Source of the DNA: JBKBXU01 sp046313675
GTDB lineage: Bacteria; Bacteroidota; Bacteroidia; Cytophagales; Cytophagaceae
DNA: 8,878 nt
Direction of reading: 5' to 3'
Assembly (NCBI GenBank): GCA_046313675.1
Contig: JBKBXU010000191.1
Coordinates: 1-8,878 of the forward strand
Made by a program: the position numbers and the translations under genes. Below the pieces are notes generated by a model. That model made no database searches and had not been told where the DNA came from. It was given only the letters and a program-made list of their open reading frames with translations. Positions within the stretch are counted from its first letter, which is position 1. Every line of letters begins with the position of its first letter. Below, piece after piece: positions 1 through 7,184 of the stretch.

Positions 1-2
1 AA

Positions 3-152
3 AAAGTCCACCTCAAGCTTTTAGAGGTGATTGAACTTGAAAAATATTATAGCAAGAGTGATTGGGAAAACTTAGTTTCCTTGTATAGTGAAAAATGGGT
101 TGACAGTGAAGTTCAAAAAGAATTTGTTGGCACATTAAAAGGTAATAAGTGA
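3..152 (+). CDS. C-terminal fragment of an unidentified protein (5' end outside window)
   Basis: Reading from base 3, 49 codons stay open and end at TGA 150-152; the other two plus frames stop within the first 35 bases, so this is the likely frame of a gene entering from the left. The visible tail is hydrophilic and helical-looking, with an acidic/aromatic stretch (LEKYYSKSDWENL, about residues 13-25) and a short end, LKGNK. The spacing of L, E, Y and DWE loosely recalls the last helices of HDOD-domain proteins (AYExGDWE-like). That resemblance is from memory and weak, so no function is assigned. No clear terminator follows. A 9-bp direct repeat (GGTAATAAG at 141-149 and 167-175) straddles the stop codon. 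Confidence 0.55.
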   Translation, partial: KVHLKLLEVIELEKYYSKSDWENLVSLYSEKWVDSEVQKEFVGTLKGNK

Positions 153-245
153 GCTCCGGAATACCCGGTAATAAGGACTTGACTATTGTTATTTGGGGAA
201 ATATGAGTCAATCAGCATATAATTAGATTGATAAAAAATACCTGC

Positions 246-455
246 ATTGGACAATATTAAACCTAAGGATTGCTTAAATGATGAAACAAGAGCCTTGGGC
301 ATGTCTCCCAGGTAGTGCAGTGCGTTTTCCGTGGCTTGTGTAAAGTCTCTTTTCTTTTGGGAAGAACCGGCTTCAACGTGGTATACTGACTGTATCCGAA
401 AGCCTTCGGGAACCTTTATTCAGGCTCAAAAATATATTTAGCAACTCCACAAAAG
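246..455 (-). pseudogene. Relic of an IS21-family transposase (IstA), degraded internal fragment
   Basis: The minus-strand frame starting at 413 reads 74 codons to TAA at 191-189. Its first ~50 residues match the middle of the DDE integrase core of IstA as found in Bacteroidetes IS21 elements. SQKKRDF (342-362) fits the usual SQKKxDF segment after YVEA (here YHVEA). NALHYLGDMPKALVS (282-326) fits NALxxFGGVPxxIVS. SFKQS (267-281) sits where DNLKQS/DNLKSA is expected, with the catalytic Asp missing. Upstream, in a different frame (419-454), a segment beginning FCG and ending EPE resembles FAGxxLxYxDPE; it ends at a stop, so a frameshift separates the two pieces. There is no transposase start, no IstB and no visible terminal inverted repeats. 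After about base 246 the similarity is lost. No intact gene occupies 153-566. Only ~60-70 of an expected ~500 residues remain, so the element is dead. Confidence 0.75.
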
Positions 456-527
456 GATGATTTTATGGCATGAGACAAAATACATAAGTTAGCTTATGGT
501 GGGTGTGGGTCTTATAGTGATTGGTAT

Positions 528-569
528 AAAAAAAACAGGACAGGCTTCTCAGCTTGCCCTGTTTTTTTA
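528..569 (-). terminator. Hairpin terminator after the GH57 gene, possibly bidirectional
   Basis: Arms 529-545 and 552-568 pair over 17 positions with one mismatch and one G-T wobble around a 6-base loop (546-551). The A/T runs at the foot give a U-tract on both strands. On the minus strand the 5' arm begins inside the TAA stop of the GH57 gene (567-569), so translation ends directly at the stem. On the plus strand it could also stop readthrough from the left-edge gene, making it a convergent, shared terminator. Confidence 0.8.
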
Positions 570-1820
570 TGCTTCTTCCGGTTCAATGTTTATCTCTGGT
601 CGTTTTTTCCTTGGCTTAAGCGCCTTTTTTGTCTCAGTTACTTTTTTGATTACTAATTCAAAATCAGACACGGCATTGATAAAATAAATGTACGAATCAT
701 AGGGTGAATTGTATGGGCTAAAGTATTTGTGTACTTCTCCATCGCCCCAATACTTCGTGCACATATAATAGAAGTGGTCTGAGGTTTGAAGCTTTGACCA
801 TATTTCCAATAAATAAGGGTCTTTCAGCTCTTTTATTGTTTCCTCCAGGGAATAGAGTTTTGACAAAGTCTCAGCCTGCATCGGATTGCTTAACCAGGCA
901 GACAAGTCTCTTTCACTGTCAGCCCAAGATATATAATTATGTGAGTCATAGACTCCTTTGCTTTCATATGTGTCTACAACTTCAGAAGGTGTATTGAATG
1001 TATAAGTGCCTTCGGAAATGACTTGTGATGGAAACTGCTCCAGAAAGTTAAAAATCCCTGTTTCAGCCCACTGGTGCTCACCGAATGTTTCGTAATCCAT
1101 AAACAGATTTATGGTATCAGAATAATGGCTGTGCTTATTGAGCCAGCCTACGTATTTTTCTGATGTTAGCGGATATTCCGGCCAGTTATTATCAGAAAAA
1201 CGGAAAGCAATGTCGTCAGAAAGCTTATAATTTTTAAGAAGACATTTGATTTTTTTATTATTTGGCGGATTAAACAGGTTATGTGGAGATCTTCCTTGTA
1301 ATAACCAGTCAACACCTTCGCACAACACTCCTTTAAAGCCCATTCTCTGAACAAAGTCAGCCATTTCGTTGCTATAGATCAATTCAGTATTTCTGAATAC
1401 TTTTGGAGTCTGGCCAAAATACTGTTTGATTTTTTCCTTATGCATATCTACCTGTCTCACAAATTCATCTTTGGAGTACATATAGCATAGTGAATGGTAG
1501 TAGGTTTCCGATAAAAATTCCACACATCCCGTTTTGGAAAGCTCTATGAAAGAATCCAATACATCGGGACGATATTTCTCAAATTGCTCCAACACTACAC
1601 CGCTGATTGAATAGGCAATTTTAAATTTATTATTATGCTTATTGATTAGTTTCAGCATCATTCTGTTGGCAGGGATGTAGCATTTGTCGGCTACTTTATT
1701 CAATATTTCCCTGTTTAGATTATCATCTTCATAGTGATGGTCGTTTCCTATGTTAAAAAAGGAGTAATGCTTAAGCCTGTTTGGCTGGTGTACCTGAAAA
1801 TATAAGCAGATTGATGGCAT
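567..1820 (-). CDS. GH57 family alpha-amylase-type glycoside hydrolase (cytoplasmic)
   Basis: This 417-residue protein has the conserved GH57 regions in order. HQP is at 11-13. SETYYHS is at 104-110. RNTELIY at 143-149 contains the predicted nucleophile E146. MDYETFGEHQW is at 241-251, with D242 the predicted acid/base. WADSERDLSAWLSN is at 299-312, before a helical C-terminal region. The family hydrolyses or transfers alpha-1,4 (some members alpha-1,6) glucosidic bonds with retention; which reaction this protein performs cannot be read from the sequence. There is no signal peptide, so it should act in the cytoplasm. The last 20 residues form a charged tail (KPRKKRP then acidic). It is the second gene of a minus-strand pair, 30 bp after the glycosyltransferase, suggesting one transcript and a joint role in internal glycogen-like glucan metabolism. 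The ATG at 1820 is kept because the HQP strand follows at the usual distance; no clear ribosome-binding sequence is seen. Family assignment is firm. Confidence 0.93.
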   Translation of the reverse strand: MPSICLYFQVHQPNRLKHYSFFNIGNDHHYEDDNLNREILNKVADKCYIPANRMMLKLINKHNNKFKIAYSISGVVLEQFEKYRPDVLDSFIELSKTGCVEFLSETYYHSLCYMYSKDEFVRQVDMHKEKIKQYFGQTPKVFRNTELIYSNEMADFVQRMGFKGVLCEGVDWLLQGRSPHNLFNPPNNKKIKCLLKNYKLSDDIAFRFSDNNWPEYPLTSEKYVGWLNKHSHYSDTINLFMDYETFGEHQWAETGIFNFLEQFPSQVISEGTYTFNTPSEVVDTYESKGVYDSHNYISWADSERDLSAWLSNPMQAETLSKLYSLEETIKELKDPYLLEIWSKLQTSDHFYYMCTKYWGDGEVHKYFSPYNSPYDSYIYFINAVSDFELVIKKVTETKKALKPRKKRPEINIEPEEA

Positions 1821-1850
1821 AATAAAAAGGTCTTAACAGTGTATATTTAA

Positions 1851-3140
1851 TTAAACAGCTTTTTGGTAAATATCATTTACTTTTTCTGCCGCTCGTTCCC
1901 ATGTGCAGGCCTGAAGATCGTTAAATGCATCACGGATGACGGTTTGTCTCAGTGAATCATTTTGCAATAAGGAGATAATATGGCTGGCCATTTTATTAAC
2001 ATCCCAGTAGTCTGCTTTGAGCGCGCCATATAGAACCTCAGAAACGCCGGATTGTTTTGAAATAACACAAGGTACTCCAAACTGGGCTGCTTCAAGTGCC
2101 GAAAGGCCGAAAGGCTCGGAAACTGAAGGCATGCAGTATACATCGGCTATGGATAGTAGTTTGTGAACTTTTTCTTTGTTCAGGAAGCCTGTAAAGTGAA
2201 ATTTATTTCCAATCATTTTATACGCACCCGTTTCAATCAGTGCTTTTAATTTGTCTCCGGTTCCTGCCATTACAAAACGCACATCAGGTGCATGTTCTAT
2301 AACTTTAGCGGCTATATCCAGGAAGAACTGAGGGCCTTTTTGGCCGGTAACCCTTCCCAGGAATAGGATTAGTTTTTCAGGGAAATCCTTAATATCATGA
2401 AATACATGTACAGGGTCAGCTCCGTTGTGCACCGGGTAGATCTTGTTTGCCGGAACACCATAATGGCTTTCTGCGATGGAACCGGTGTATTCACTTACCG
2501 GTATAACAAAATCCGCATAATGCATGGCTTGCTTTTCAATGTCGTATACCCAGTTAAATGATTCCGGCCCCCCACGGTCAAATTCAAGGGAATGTATATG
2601 GACAATCAATGGTTTGCCTGTAAGGTGTTTTATTTCCATACCGGCAATAAAGGTCATCCAGTCATGGCAGTGAATGATGTCAAACTTCTTGTTGGCAGCT
2701 ATACGGGTGGCATATTTTGCATATTCTACGACCTTGTACATTATATCCTCTCCATACAGATCGCCAAATTTAAATATGTTAAGGCCTGAGTTAAGGTCGT
2801 AATCGTTTTCTATTTCATTCTCTGAAAGAATTTCGTACTTCCCTTTGGTGCTTTTGCCCCCATAGGGCAGCATCTCCGTTTCAATAGTTTCTACCTCCTG
2901 AACGTACTTTTCATAGAATTTACCGGTTTCCACCTTTTTTAGATTTTCGATCTCAACGTTGTTCAGACCTATAAGCTCTACCTGATTGACCATAAAATCA
3001 GGGTCAGTTTTCGGAAGGATCATACTTAGTTCGGCATGCTCTGATAAGGCTTTACTCAAGCCAAGACAAGCCACACCCAGACCGCCGTTGATAATTGGAG
3101 GAAACTCCCATCCCAACATTAAAACCTTTGGTTTTTTCAT
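1851..3140 (-). CDS. Glycogen/starch synthase-like glycosyltransferase (GT-B fold)
   Basis: The 429-residue protein has two Rossmann domains. The N-terminal one starts with KVLMLGWEFPP and the acceptor/donor loop NGGLGVA (18-24), then a charged insertion (about 50-130), IIHCHDW (155-161) and HIHSLEFDRGG (181-191). The C-terminal donor domain has PVHNGAD (236-242), LFLGRVTGQKG (259-269), a GTG loop (293-295) and the E-x7-E motif in SEPFGLSALE (341-350; E342 and E350). These are retaining GT4/GT5 signatures. The likely reaction is transfer of glucose from a nucleotide-glucose onto an alpha-1,4-glucan in the cytoplasm. The choice of ADP- or UDP-glucose cannot be decided here, and the KTGGL lysine motif of classical GlgA is not present. 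It is the promoter-proximal gene of the pair with GH57, which supports a glycogen role over cell-surface glycan assembly. The ATG at 3140 fits the N-terminal beta strand. A mannosyl- or other hexosyltransferase of GT4 is the alternative. Confidence 0.88.
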   Translation of the reverse strand: MKKPKVLMLGWEFPPIINGGLGVACLGLSKALSEHAELSMILPKTDPDFMVNQVELIGLNNVEIENLKKVETGKFYEKYVQEVETIETEMLPYGGKSTKGKYEILSENEIENDYDLNSGLNIFKFGDLYGEDIMYKVVEYAKYATRIAANKKFDIIHCHDWMTFIAGMEIKHLTGKPLIVHIHSLEFDRGGPESFNWVYDIEKQAMHYADFVIPVSEYTGSIAESHYGVPANKIYPVHNGADPVHVFHDIKDFPEKLILFLGRVTGQKGPQFFLDIAAKVIEHAPDVRFVMAGTGDKLKALIETGAYKMIGNKFHFTGFLNKEKVHKLLSIADVYCMPSVSEPFGLSALEAAQFGVPCVISKQSGVSEVLYGALKADYWDVNKMASHIISLLQNDSLRQTVIRDAFNDLQACTWERAAEKVNDIYQKAV

Positions 3141-3482
3141 AATTAGAAATATTAAATTCAGAAAAGTACTTCAAAAATGCTTTCGAAGAGTCATTGTTGT
3201 GTAATAAGCTATAACTATTATCCGGAAAAATAGTTTAACTAAAATATGTTGTTTATAAAATTAACATAAAATTCGGTAGAAATTCCAGAAAAAATACAAT
3301 TAGTTTTTATTTTTTTTTCTACCCTATCTTAACTAATTGAAATTAAGTTTTATTTATTTATAACAATTGAATTTGCTGAATATAAAAAAGGCAGTGAGAG
3401 TTTACCTTTTTGGTATAAAATGATAAATTTGGATTCCTAAGGGAAAGAATAGGTGTTTTTATAGTATTTTTTAAAGTTTGAT
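3141..3482. other. Divergent intergenic region between glycosyltransferase and GH31 genes
   Basis: This 342-bp stretch separates two divergent alpha-glucan transcription units. It is very AT-rich, including a T-rich run around 3301-3321. No open frame resembling a protein, no tRNA and no strong hairpin were seen. It must hold promoters for both directions. A candidate for the plus-strand gene is listed separately. For the minus strand only imperfect matches to the Bacteroidetes -7 element were found, such as TAATTTTA near 3260-3275 on the reverse strand, and none is convincing. Confidence 0.6.
3401..3431 (+). promoter_or_regulatory. Candidate Bacteroidetes-type promoter for the GH31 gene
   Basis: TAAATTTG at 3424-3431 matches the Bacteroidetes -7 consensus TAnnTTTG exactly. 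TTTA at 3401-3404 lies 19 bp upstream, where the -33 TTTG element is expected (3 of 4 bases). Transcription would start about 3438, leaving a leader of roughly 45 bases before the ATG at 3483. In such AT-rich DNA a match may arise by chance. Confidence 0.4.
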
Positions 3483-5870
3483 ATGGATAGTTATATGAAT
3501 TTAGGCCACGAGCGGGCCATTGTTCAACAGTTTCCTGATTATGTGCAAAAGTGGGAGAGGGATGGAAATGCCTTTTATTTTTATTGTACAAAAACAGTCT
3601 TAAAGGTTTCTGTTATTTCAGATAAAATTATAAGGTTCAGGTTTGCCGTAGATGGAAATTTTGAAAAAGACTTTTCCTACTCTCAGGCGCAGCTTTATGA
3701 AGGTACAGTGAAGTCTCTTGAATTTGTAGAAGAGGAAGATCATTTTGTAATCATTACCTCATTTTTGGAGTGTATAATTTCCAAAAGGGGTTTGTATACA
3801 AAGATCCTTGATAAAGAAGGAAGGATTCTTCAGGAGGATGAGAAAGGGTATCACTGGGAAGATCATCCAAAATTTGGTGGTGAAATCGTAATGATCAGTA
3901 AAAAAGTTCAGAGCGGAGAGCATTTCTTCGGCCTTGGGGATAAGGCTAGCGATTTTGATCTTCGCAGCAAACGATTTGAACTTTGGGGTAAAGATACCTA
4001 TGGTTATCTAAAAGATTCGGATCCATTATATAAGAATATACCATTTTTTCTTGGCCTGCACCACAAGATAGGCTACGGTGTGTTTTTTGATAATTCCTTC
4101 CGGAGTTTCTTTGATTTCGGACATGAGCGAAAGAATGTATATAGTTTCTGGGCACAGGGTGGAGAGATGAATTATTACTTTATTTATGGCCCAGACCTGC
4201 TTGAGGTGGTTGAAACCTATACAAAAATGACAGGAACTCCTGAGTTGCCTCCATTATGGTCTCTTGGGTATCATCAATGTAAATGGAGTTATTATCCGGA
4301 AAGTGAAGTTCGGGAGGTTTGCGATGAGTTTAGAAAACGGGAAATTCCTTGCGATGCAATTTATCTGGACATTGATTATATGGACGGGTTCCGGTGTTTT
4401 ACATGGAACAAGGAATATTTCCCTGATCCAAAAAAGATGATATCCGACCTGGATAAAGATGGATTTAAAACTGTTGTAATTATAGATCCGGGAATTAAGG
4501 TTGATAAAAATTATTCAGTATATACAGAGGCTGTGGAGAAGGGATATTTTTGCCGGAGAATGGATGGCCCCTTGATGAAGGGTTCTGTATGGCCGGGAGA
4601 ATGTAATTTTCCGGACTTCACCAGCCCGGAAGTTCGTGAATGGTGGAGAGATTTATTTAAAGGTTTGATAGAGGATGGTGTCCGGGGAGTATGGAATGAT
4701 ATGAACGAGCCAGCAGTATTTGAGGTTGAGACATTCCCTTATGATGTAAGGCACAACTATGATGGTAATCCATGCAGTCACAGAAAAGGTCATAATGTGT
4801 ATGGCATGCAAATGGCAAAAGCAACCTATCAGGGTGTGAAGAAATTTTTAAATCCTAAAAGGCCGTTTGTTATTACACGTTCGGGATATTCCGGGGTGCA
4901 ACGCTACTCTTCTGTGTGGACAGGTGATAATATTGCGTCCTGGGAACATCTTTGGCTTGCCAATGTACAGTGTCAGCGCTTGAATGTATCAGGAATATCT
5001 TTCTGCGGCTCAGACATCGGTGGATTTATTGAAACCCCGACCGGTGAATTATATATTCGCTGGATACAGTTGGGGATTTTTCATCCATTTTGTCGTACGC
5101 ACTCTTCCGGGGACCATGGGGATCAGGAACCTTGGTCTTTTGGACCGGAATTCGAAAAACTTGCCAAGAAATTTATTGAACTGCGATATAAATTTCTTCC
5201 GTATATCTATACAACCTTCTGGCAATATCATACCAATGGTACGCCTATGCTTCGTCCTATTTCTTTTGTTGATCAAAATGATACAGAGACGCATTTCAGA
5301 CAGGACGAATTCTGTTTTGGCGATAACATTCTTGTTTGTCCGGTTTACCAGGAAGGTGCCGACGGAAGGTGGCTTTATCTGCCTGCCGGAAAGTGGTATT
5401 ACTATTGGAGCGATGAGGCTGTAAGCGGAGGTATGGAAGTATGGGCGGATGCCCCTCTTGACCGTGTGCCTTTGTATGTTAGGGGAGGGGCTGTCTTGCC
5501 TCACCATCCGGTAATGCAATATGTGGGCGAATTTGCCCTGGAAGAACTTACTCTGCATGCTTACTATGATACGAAAAGCCATACGAGTGTAATCTTTGAA
5601 GACGGAGGGGATGGTTATGGGTATGAAAAAGGGGATTCCGTTCTTAAGTCCTTTAAAACTTCAGGAAACGAAACGTCTTTTTCGATTCAGCAAACCTTTC
5701 AGGGAGAATACGATCCTGAATATGCGCAATACGAACTGGTTGTTCATGGAATTCCATTTACGCCATCTGTTTGCGAGGCTGATGGTAAGAAACTTAAGTT
5801 TAGTTGGGATAAAAATATCCTGAAGATTAAGGTAAATAAAAAGTTTCAGAAACTAATTATATCACAATAG
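3483..5870 (+). CDS. GH31 family alpha-glucosidase (cytoplasmic)
   Basis: This 795-residue protein is a full-length GH31 enzyme. Residues ~1-250 are the N-terminal beta-sandwich, including FGLGDKASDFDLRSKR (149-164). The catalytic barrel runs from about 255 to 590. It includes YLDIDYM (294-300, substrate-binding aspartates), the nucleophile D406 in WNDMNEP (404-410), RSGYSGVQRY (466-475), the acid/base D482 in WTGDN (479-483), CGSDIGGF (508-515) and HPFCRTHSS (534-542). The C-terminal beta domains follow and include a DUF5110-like part around 690-760. The expected reaction is retaining release of glucose from the non-reducing end of alpha-glucosides; specificity (alpha-1,4, alpha-1,6 or another) is not resolved. 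No signal peptide or lipobox is present, so it likely works on internal oligosaccharides from the divergent GH57/synthase unit. A second Met at residue 5 is an alternative start. It is transcribed alone, with its own terminator downstream. Confidence 0.95.
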   Translation: MDSYMNLGHERAIVQQFPDYVQKWERDGNAFYFYCTKTVLKVSVISDKIIRFRFAVDGNFEKDFSYSQAQLYEGTVKSLEFVEEEDHFVIITSFLECIISKRGLYTKILDKEGRILQEDEKGYHWEDHPKFGGEIVMISKKVQSGEHFFGLGDKASDFDLRSKRFELWGKDTYGYLKDSDPLYKNIPFFLGLHHKIGYGVFFDNSFRSFFDFGHERKNVYSFWAQGGEMNYYFIYGPDLLEVVETYTKMTGTPELPPLWSLGYHQCKWSYYPESEVREVCDEFRKREIPCDAIYLDIDYMDGFRCFTWNKEYFPDPKKMISDLDKDGFKTVVIIDPGIKVDKNYSVYTEAVEKGYFCRRMDGPLMKGSVWPGECNFPDFTSPEVREWWRDLFKGLIEDGVRGVWNDMNEPAVFEVETFPYDVRHNYDGNPCSHRKGHNVYGMQMAKATYQGVKKFLNPKRPFVITRSGYSGVQRYSSVWTGDNIASWEHLWLANVQCQRLNVSGISFCGSDIGGFIETPTGELYIRWIQLGIFHPFCRTHSSGDHGDQEPWSFGPEFEKLAKKFIELRYKFLPYIYTTFWQYHTNGTPMLRPISFVDQNDTETHFRQDEFCFGDNILVCPVYQEGADGRWLYLPAGKWYYYWSDEAVSGGMEVWADAPLDRVPLYVRGGAVLPHHPVMQYVGEFALEELTLHAYYDTKSHTSVIFEDGGDGYGYEKGDSVLKSFKTSGNETSFSIQQTFQGEYDPEYAQYELVVHGIPFTPSVCEADGKKLKFSWDKNILKIKVNKKFQKLIISQ

Positions 5871-5909
5871 GTGTTGACTTAGTACATAACCTGCTTAAAC
5901 ACCTTTACG

Positions 5910-5949
5910 GAATAGATGCCTTTTCAAACGAAAGGCATCTATTCTTTTT
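5910..5949 (+). terminator. Strong intrinsic terminator of the GH31 gene
   Basis: A perfect 14-bp stem (5910-5923 with 5931-5944) closes a 7-base loop and is followed by five T residues (5945-5949), 39 bp after the GH31 stop codon. The opposite strand lacks a U-tract after the stem, so it is mainly a plus-strand terminator, although it also lies between convergent genes. Confidence 0.9.
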
Positions 5950-5985
5950 AGGCTGTCTGAGATTTTTAGACTTTTTAGATGAGCC

Positions 5986-6360
5986 TTAGAAATGCTTGAT
6001 AACGCTCCAACATAGGAGGATCCACCCTACTATGAATAAAACACCTCCGAAGGGTGTTACCGCTCCCCATTTTGTTACCCCACTCATAGATAGGATGTAT
6101 AAAGATCCGGAGAAAATCAGCATGCCCCCGATAAAACTGTATCCTGCATAATTTAGAAGCCGGTTTTGGTGAGACATAAGCAGAATGCCCACTGCCAATA
6201 AGGCTAGTGCATGATAAAACTGGTATTTAACAGCAGTTTCGAAAGTCTCCAATCTTCCGGATGCTTCCAGCGTTTTTCGTAAAGCATGTGCACCAAATGC
6301 ACCGATCATTACAGCAAGCCCTCCGGCTATGCTTCCTAGGGTTAAAAAAAACTTGTGCAT
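5986..6360 (-). CDS. DUF423 (YgdD-like) small integral membrane protein
   Basis: This 124-residue protein is almost entirely hydrophobic, with about four predicted membrane helices (near 4-26, 46-63, 72-92 and 100-121). It carries the DUF423 hallmarks: GAFGAHALRKTL (20-31) after the first helix, ETAVKYQFYHALALL (41-55), and KWGAVTPFGGVLFIVGW (97-113). Length and motif order match the family, which is widespread in bacteria and sits in the inner membrane; its biochemical role is unknown. It follows the YggS-type gene by 17 bp on the same strand, so the two are probably co-transcribed. The gene converges on the GH31 gene, and the spacer 5950-5985 holds only a weak hairpin for the minus strand. 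Confidence 0.92.
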   Translation of the reverse strand: MHKFFLTLGSIAGGLAVMIGAFGAHALRKTLEASGRLETFETAVKYQFYHALALLAVGILLMSHQNRLLNYAGYSFIGGMLIFSGSLYILSMSGVTKWGAVTPFGGVLFIVGWILLCWSVIKHF

Positions 6361-6377
6361 GTTTTTATTTCTTTAGC

Positions 6378-7055
6378 TTAAGCGTAATCCCTTTTTCCAA
6401 ATATAGCACTTCCAATCCTTATCATAGTGCTGCCTTCCTCTATGGCAATTTCATAATCACTGCTCATGCCCATGGAAAGTTCTGTAATGTTGATACGACT
6501 GTTGCCGGAAAAGGCTGATTTGATTTTTTCAAATAATGCTCTTAGAAATTGGAATTCTCCCCGTATTTTTTCCTGATTTGTCGTATTCGTAGCCATGCCC
6601 ATCAATCCGGTAATGCGGACATTTCCCATTGTTTGGAATTCATCAGAATTCAGGATAGAAAAAGCTTCTTCTTCCGACAAGCCAAATTTGGTTTCTTCCG
6701 CTGCAATATGAATTTGAAGAAGGCAATCTATAATTCGTTCATTACGAAAGGCTTCTTTGTTAATTTCTTTCAGAAGGCGTAGTGAATCTACAGAATGTAT
6801 AAGATGAACATAAGGTGCAATGTATTTGACTTTGTTTCTTTGGAGATGCCCTATCATGTGCCATTGTATGTCTTTGGGAAGGACTTCCCATTTTTCGGTC
6901 ATCTCCTGAACTTTATTTTCACCGAACATTCTTTGGCCCAGATTCCATGCCTTTAGAATTTCCTCAGGAGGATATGTTTTGCTGACTGCAACCAACTTGC
7001 AATGAGTGTTTTCTGTTTTTTTATTAAAATTATTCAGGTTTGTTTTGATATCCAT
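6378..7055 (-). CDS. yggS: YggS/PROSC family pyridoxal-phosphate homeostasis protein
   Basis: This 225-residue protein has the alanine-racemase-like TIM-barrel motifs of the YggS family. LVAVSKTYPPEEI (21-33) contains K26, the predicted PLP Schiff-base lysine. GENKVQE (45-51), WHMIGHLQRNK (65-75), KFGL (123-126), GLMGMA (150-155), LSMGMSSDYEIAI (193-205) and IRIGSAIFGKR (212-222) follow in order, the last two forming the phosphate-binding end of the barrel. The family binds PLP without known catalysis and affects vitamin B6 and amino-acid balance in the cytoplasm. Length is normal and all key residues are present. It is the first gene of a pair with DUF423 and diverges from the GH3 gene across 129 bp. 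A near-consensus -7 box (TAACTTTA on the minus strand, 7088-7081) lies 25 bp upstream of the start but has no matching -33 element. Confidence 0.95.
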   Translation of the reverse strand: MDIKTNLNNFNKKTENTHCKLVAVSKTYPPEEILKAWNLGQRMFGENKVQEMTEKWEVLPKDIQWHMIGHLQRNKVKYIAPYVHLIHSVDSLRLLKEINKEAFRNERIIDCLLQIHIAAEETKFGLSEEEAFSILNSDEFQTMGNVRITGLMGMATNTTNQEKIRGEFQFLRALFEKIKSAFSGNSRINITELSMGMSSDYEIAIEEGSTMIRIGSAIFGKRDYA

Positions 7056-7184
7056 TCCTGGTAAATACTGTTATATGATGTAAAGTTATTTTTAATTTGT
7101 GCAATAATTATTGAAAAGGTTCTTTTATTTTAGCACATTAAAGTTTGAATACAATATTAAGGGAATATTTTAAAAAAATTAAAT

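Noticed and set aside
141..175. 9-bp direct repeat GGTAATAAG flanking the end of the left-edge gene
   Set aside because: It is a single short pair in AT-rich sequence and does not bracket the IS21 relic, so it cannot be read as a target-site duplication.
179..211. Inverted repeat TTGACT / AGTCAA
   Set aside because: It has a 6-bp stem with a 21-base loop and no U-tract, too weak for a terminator or operator claim.
278..343. Small plus-strand ORF of 21 codons starting ATGATG
   Set aside because: It lies antisense to the IS21 IstA relic, is short, lacks a ribosome-binding site and resembles no known peptide.
496..687. 63-residue plus-strand ORF with hydrophobic stretches
   Set aside because: It runs through the terminator and then antisense to the GH57 C-terminus, so its hydrophobic look comes from T-rich terminator DNA and antisense codons.
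4984..5424. 146-residue plus-strand ORF in another frame of GH31
   Set aside because: It is an alternate frame of the GH31 barrel with no family resemblance; the GH31 frame carries the catalytic motifs.
5049..5582. 177-residue minus-strand ORF inside the GH31 gene
   Set aside because: It is fully antisense to conserved GH31 catalytic-domain sequence and shows no recognisable motif.
567..5870. Possible polysaccharide utilisation locus (PUL)
   Set aside because: There are no SusC/SusD, sensor or secreted enzymes in the window, and all three enzymes lack signal peptides.
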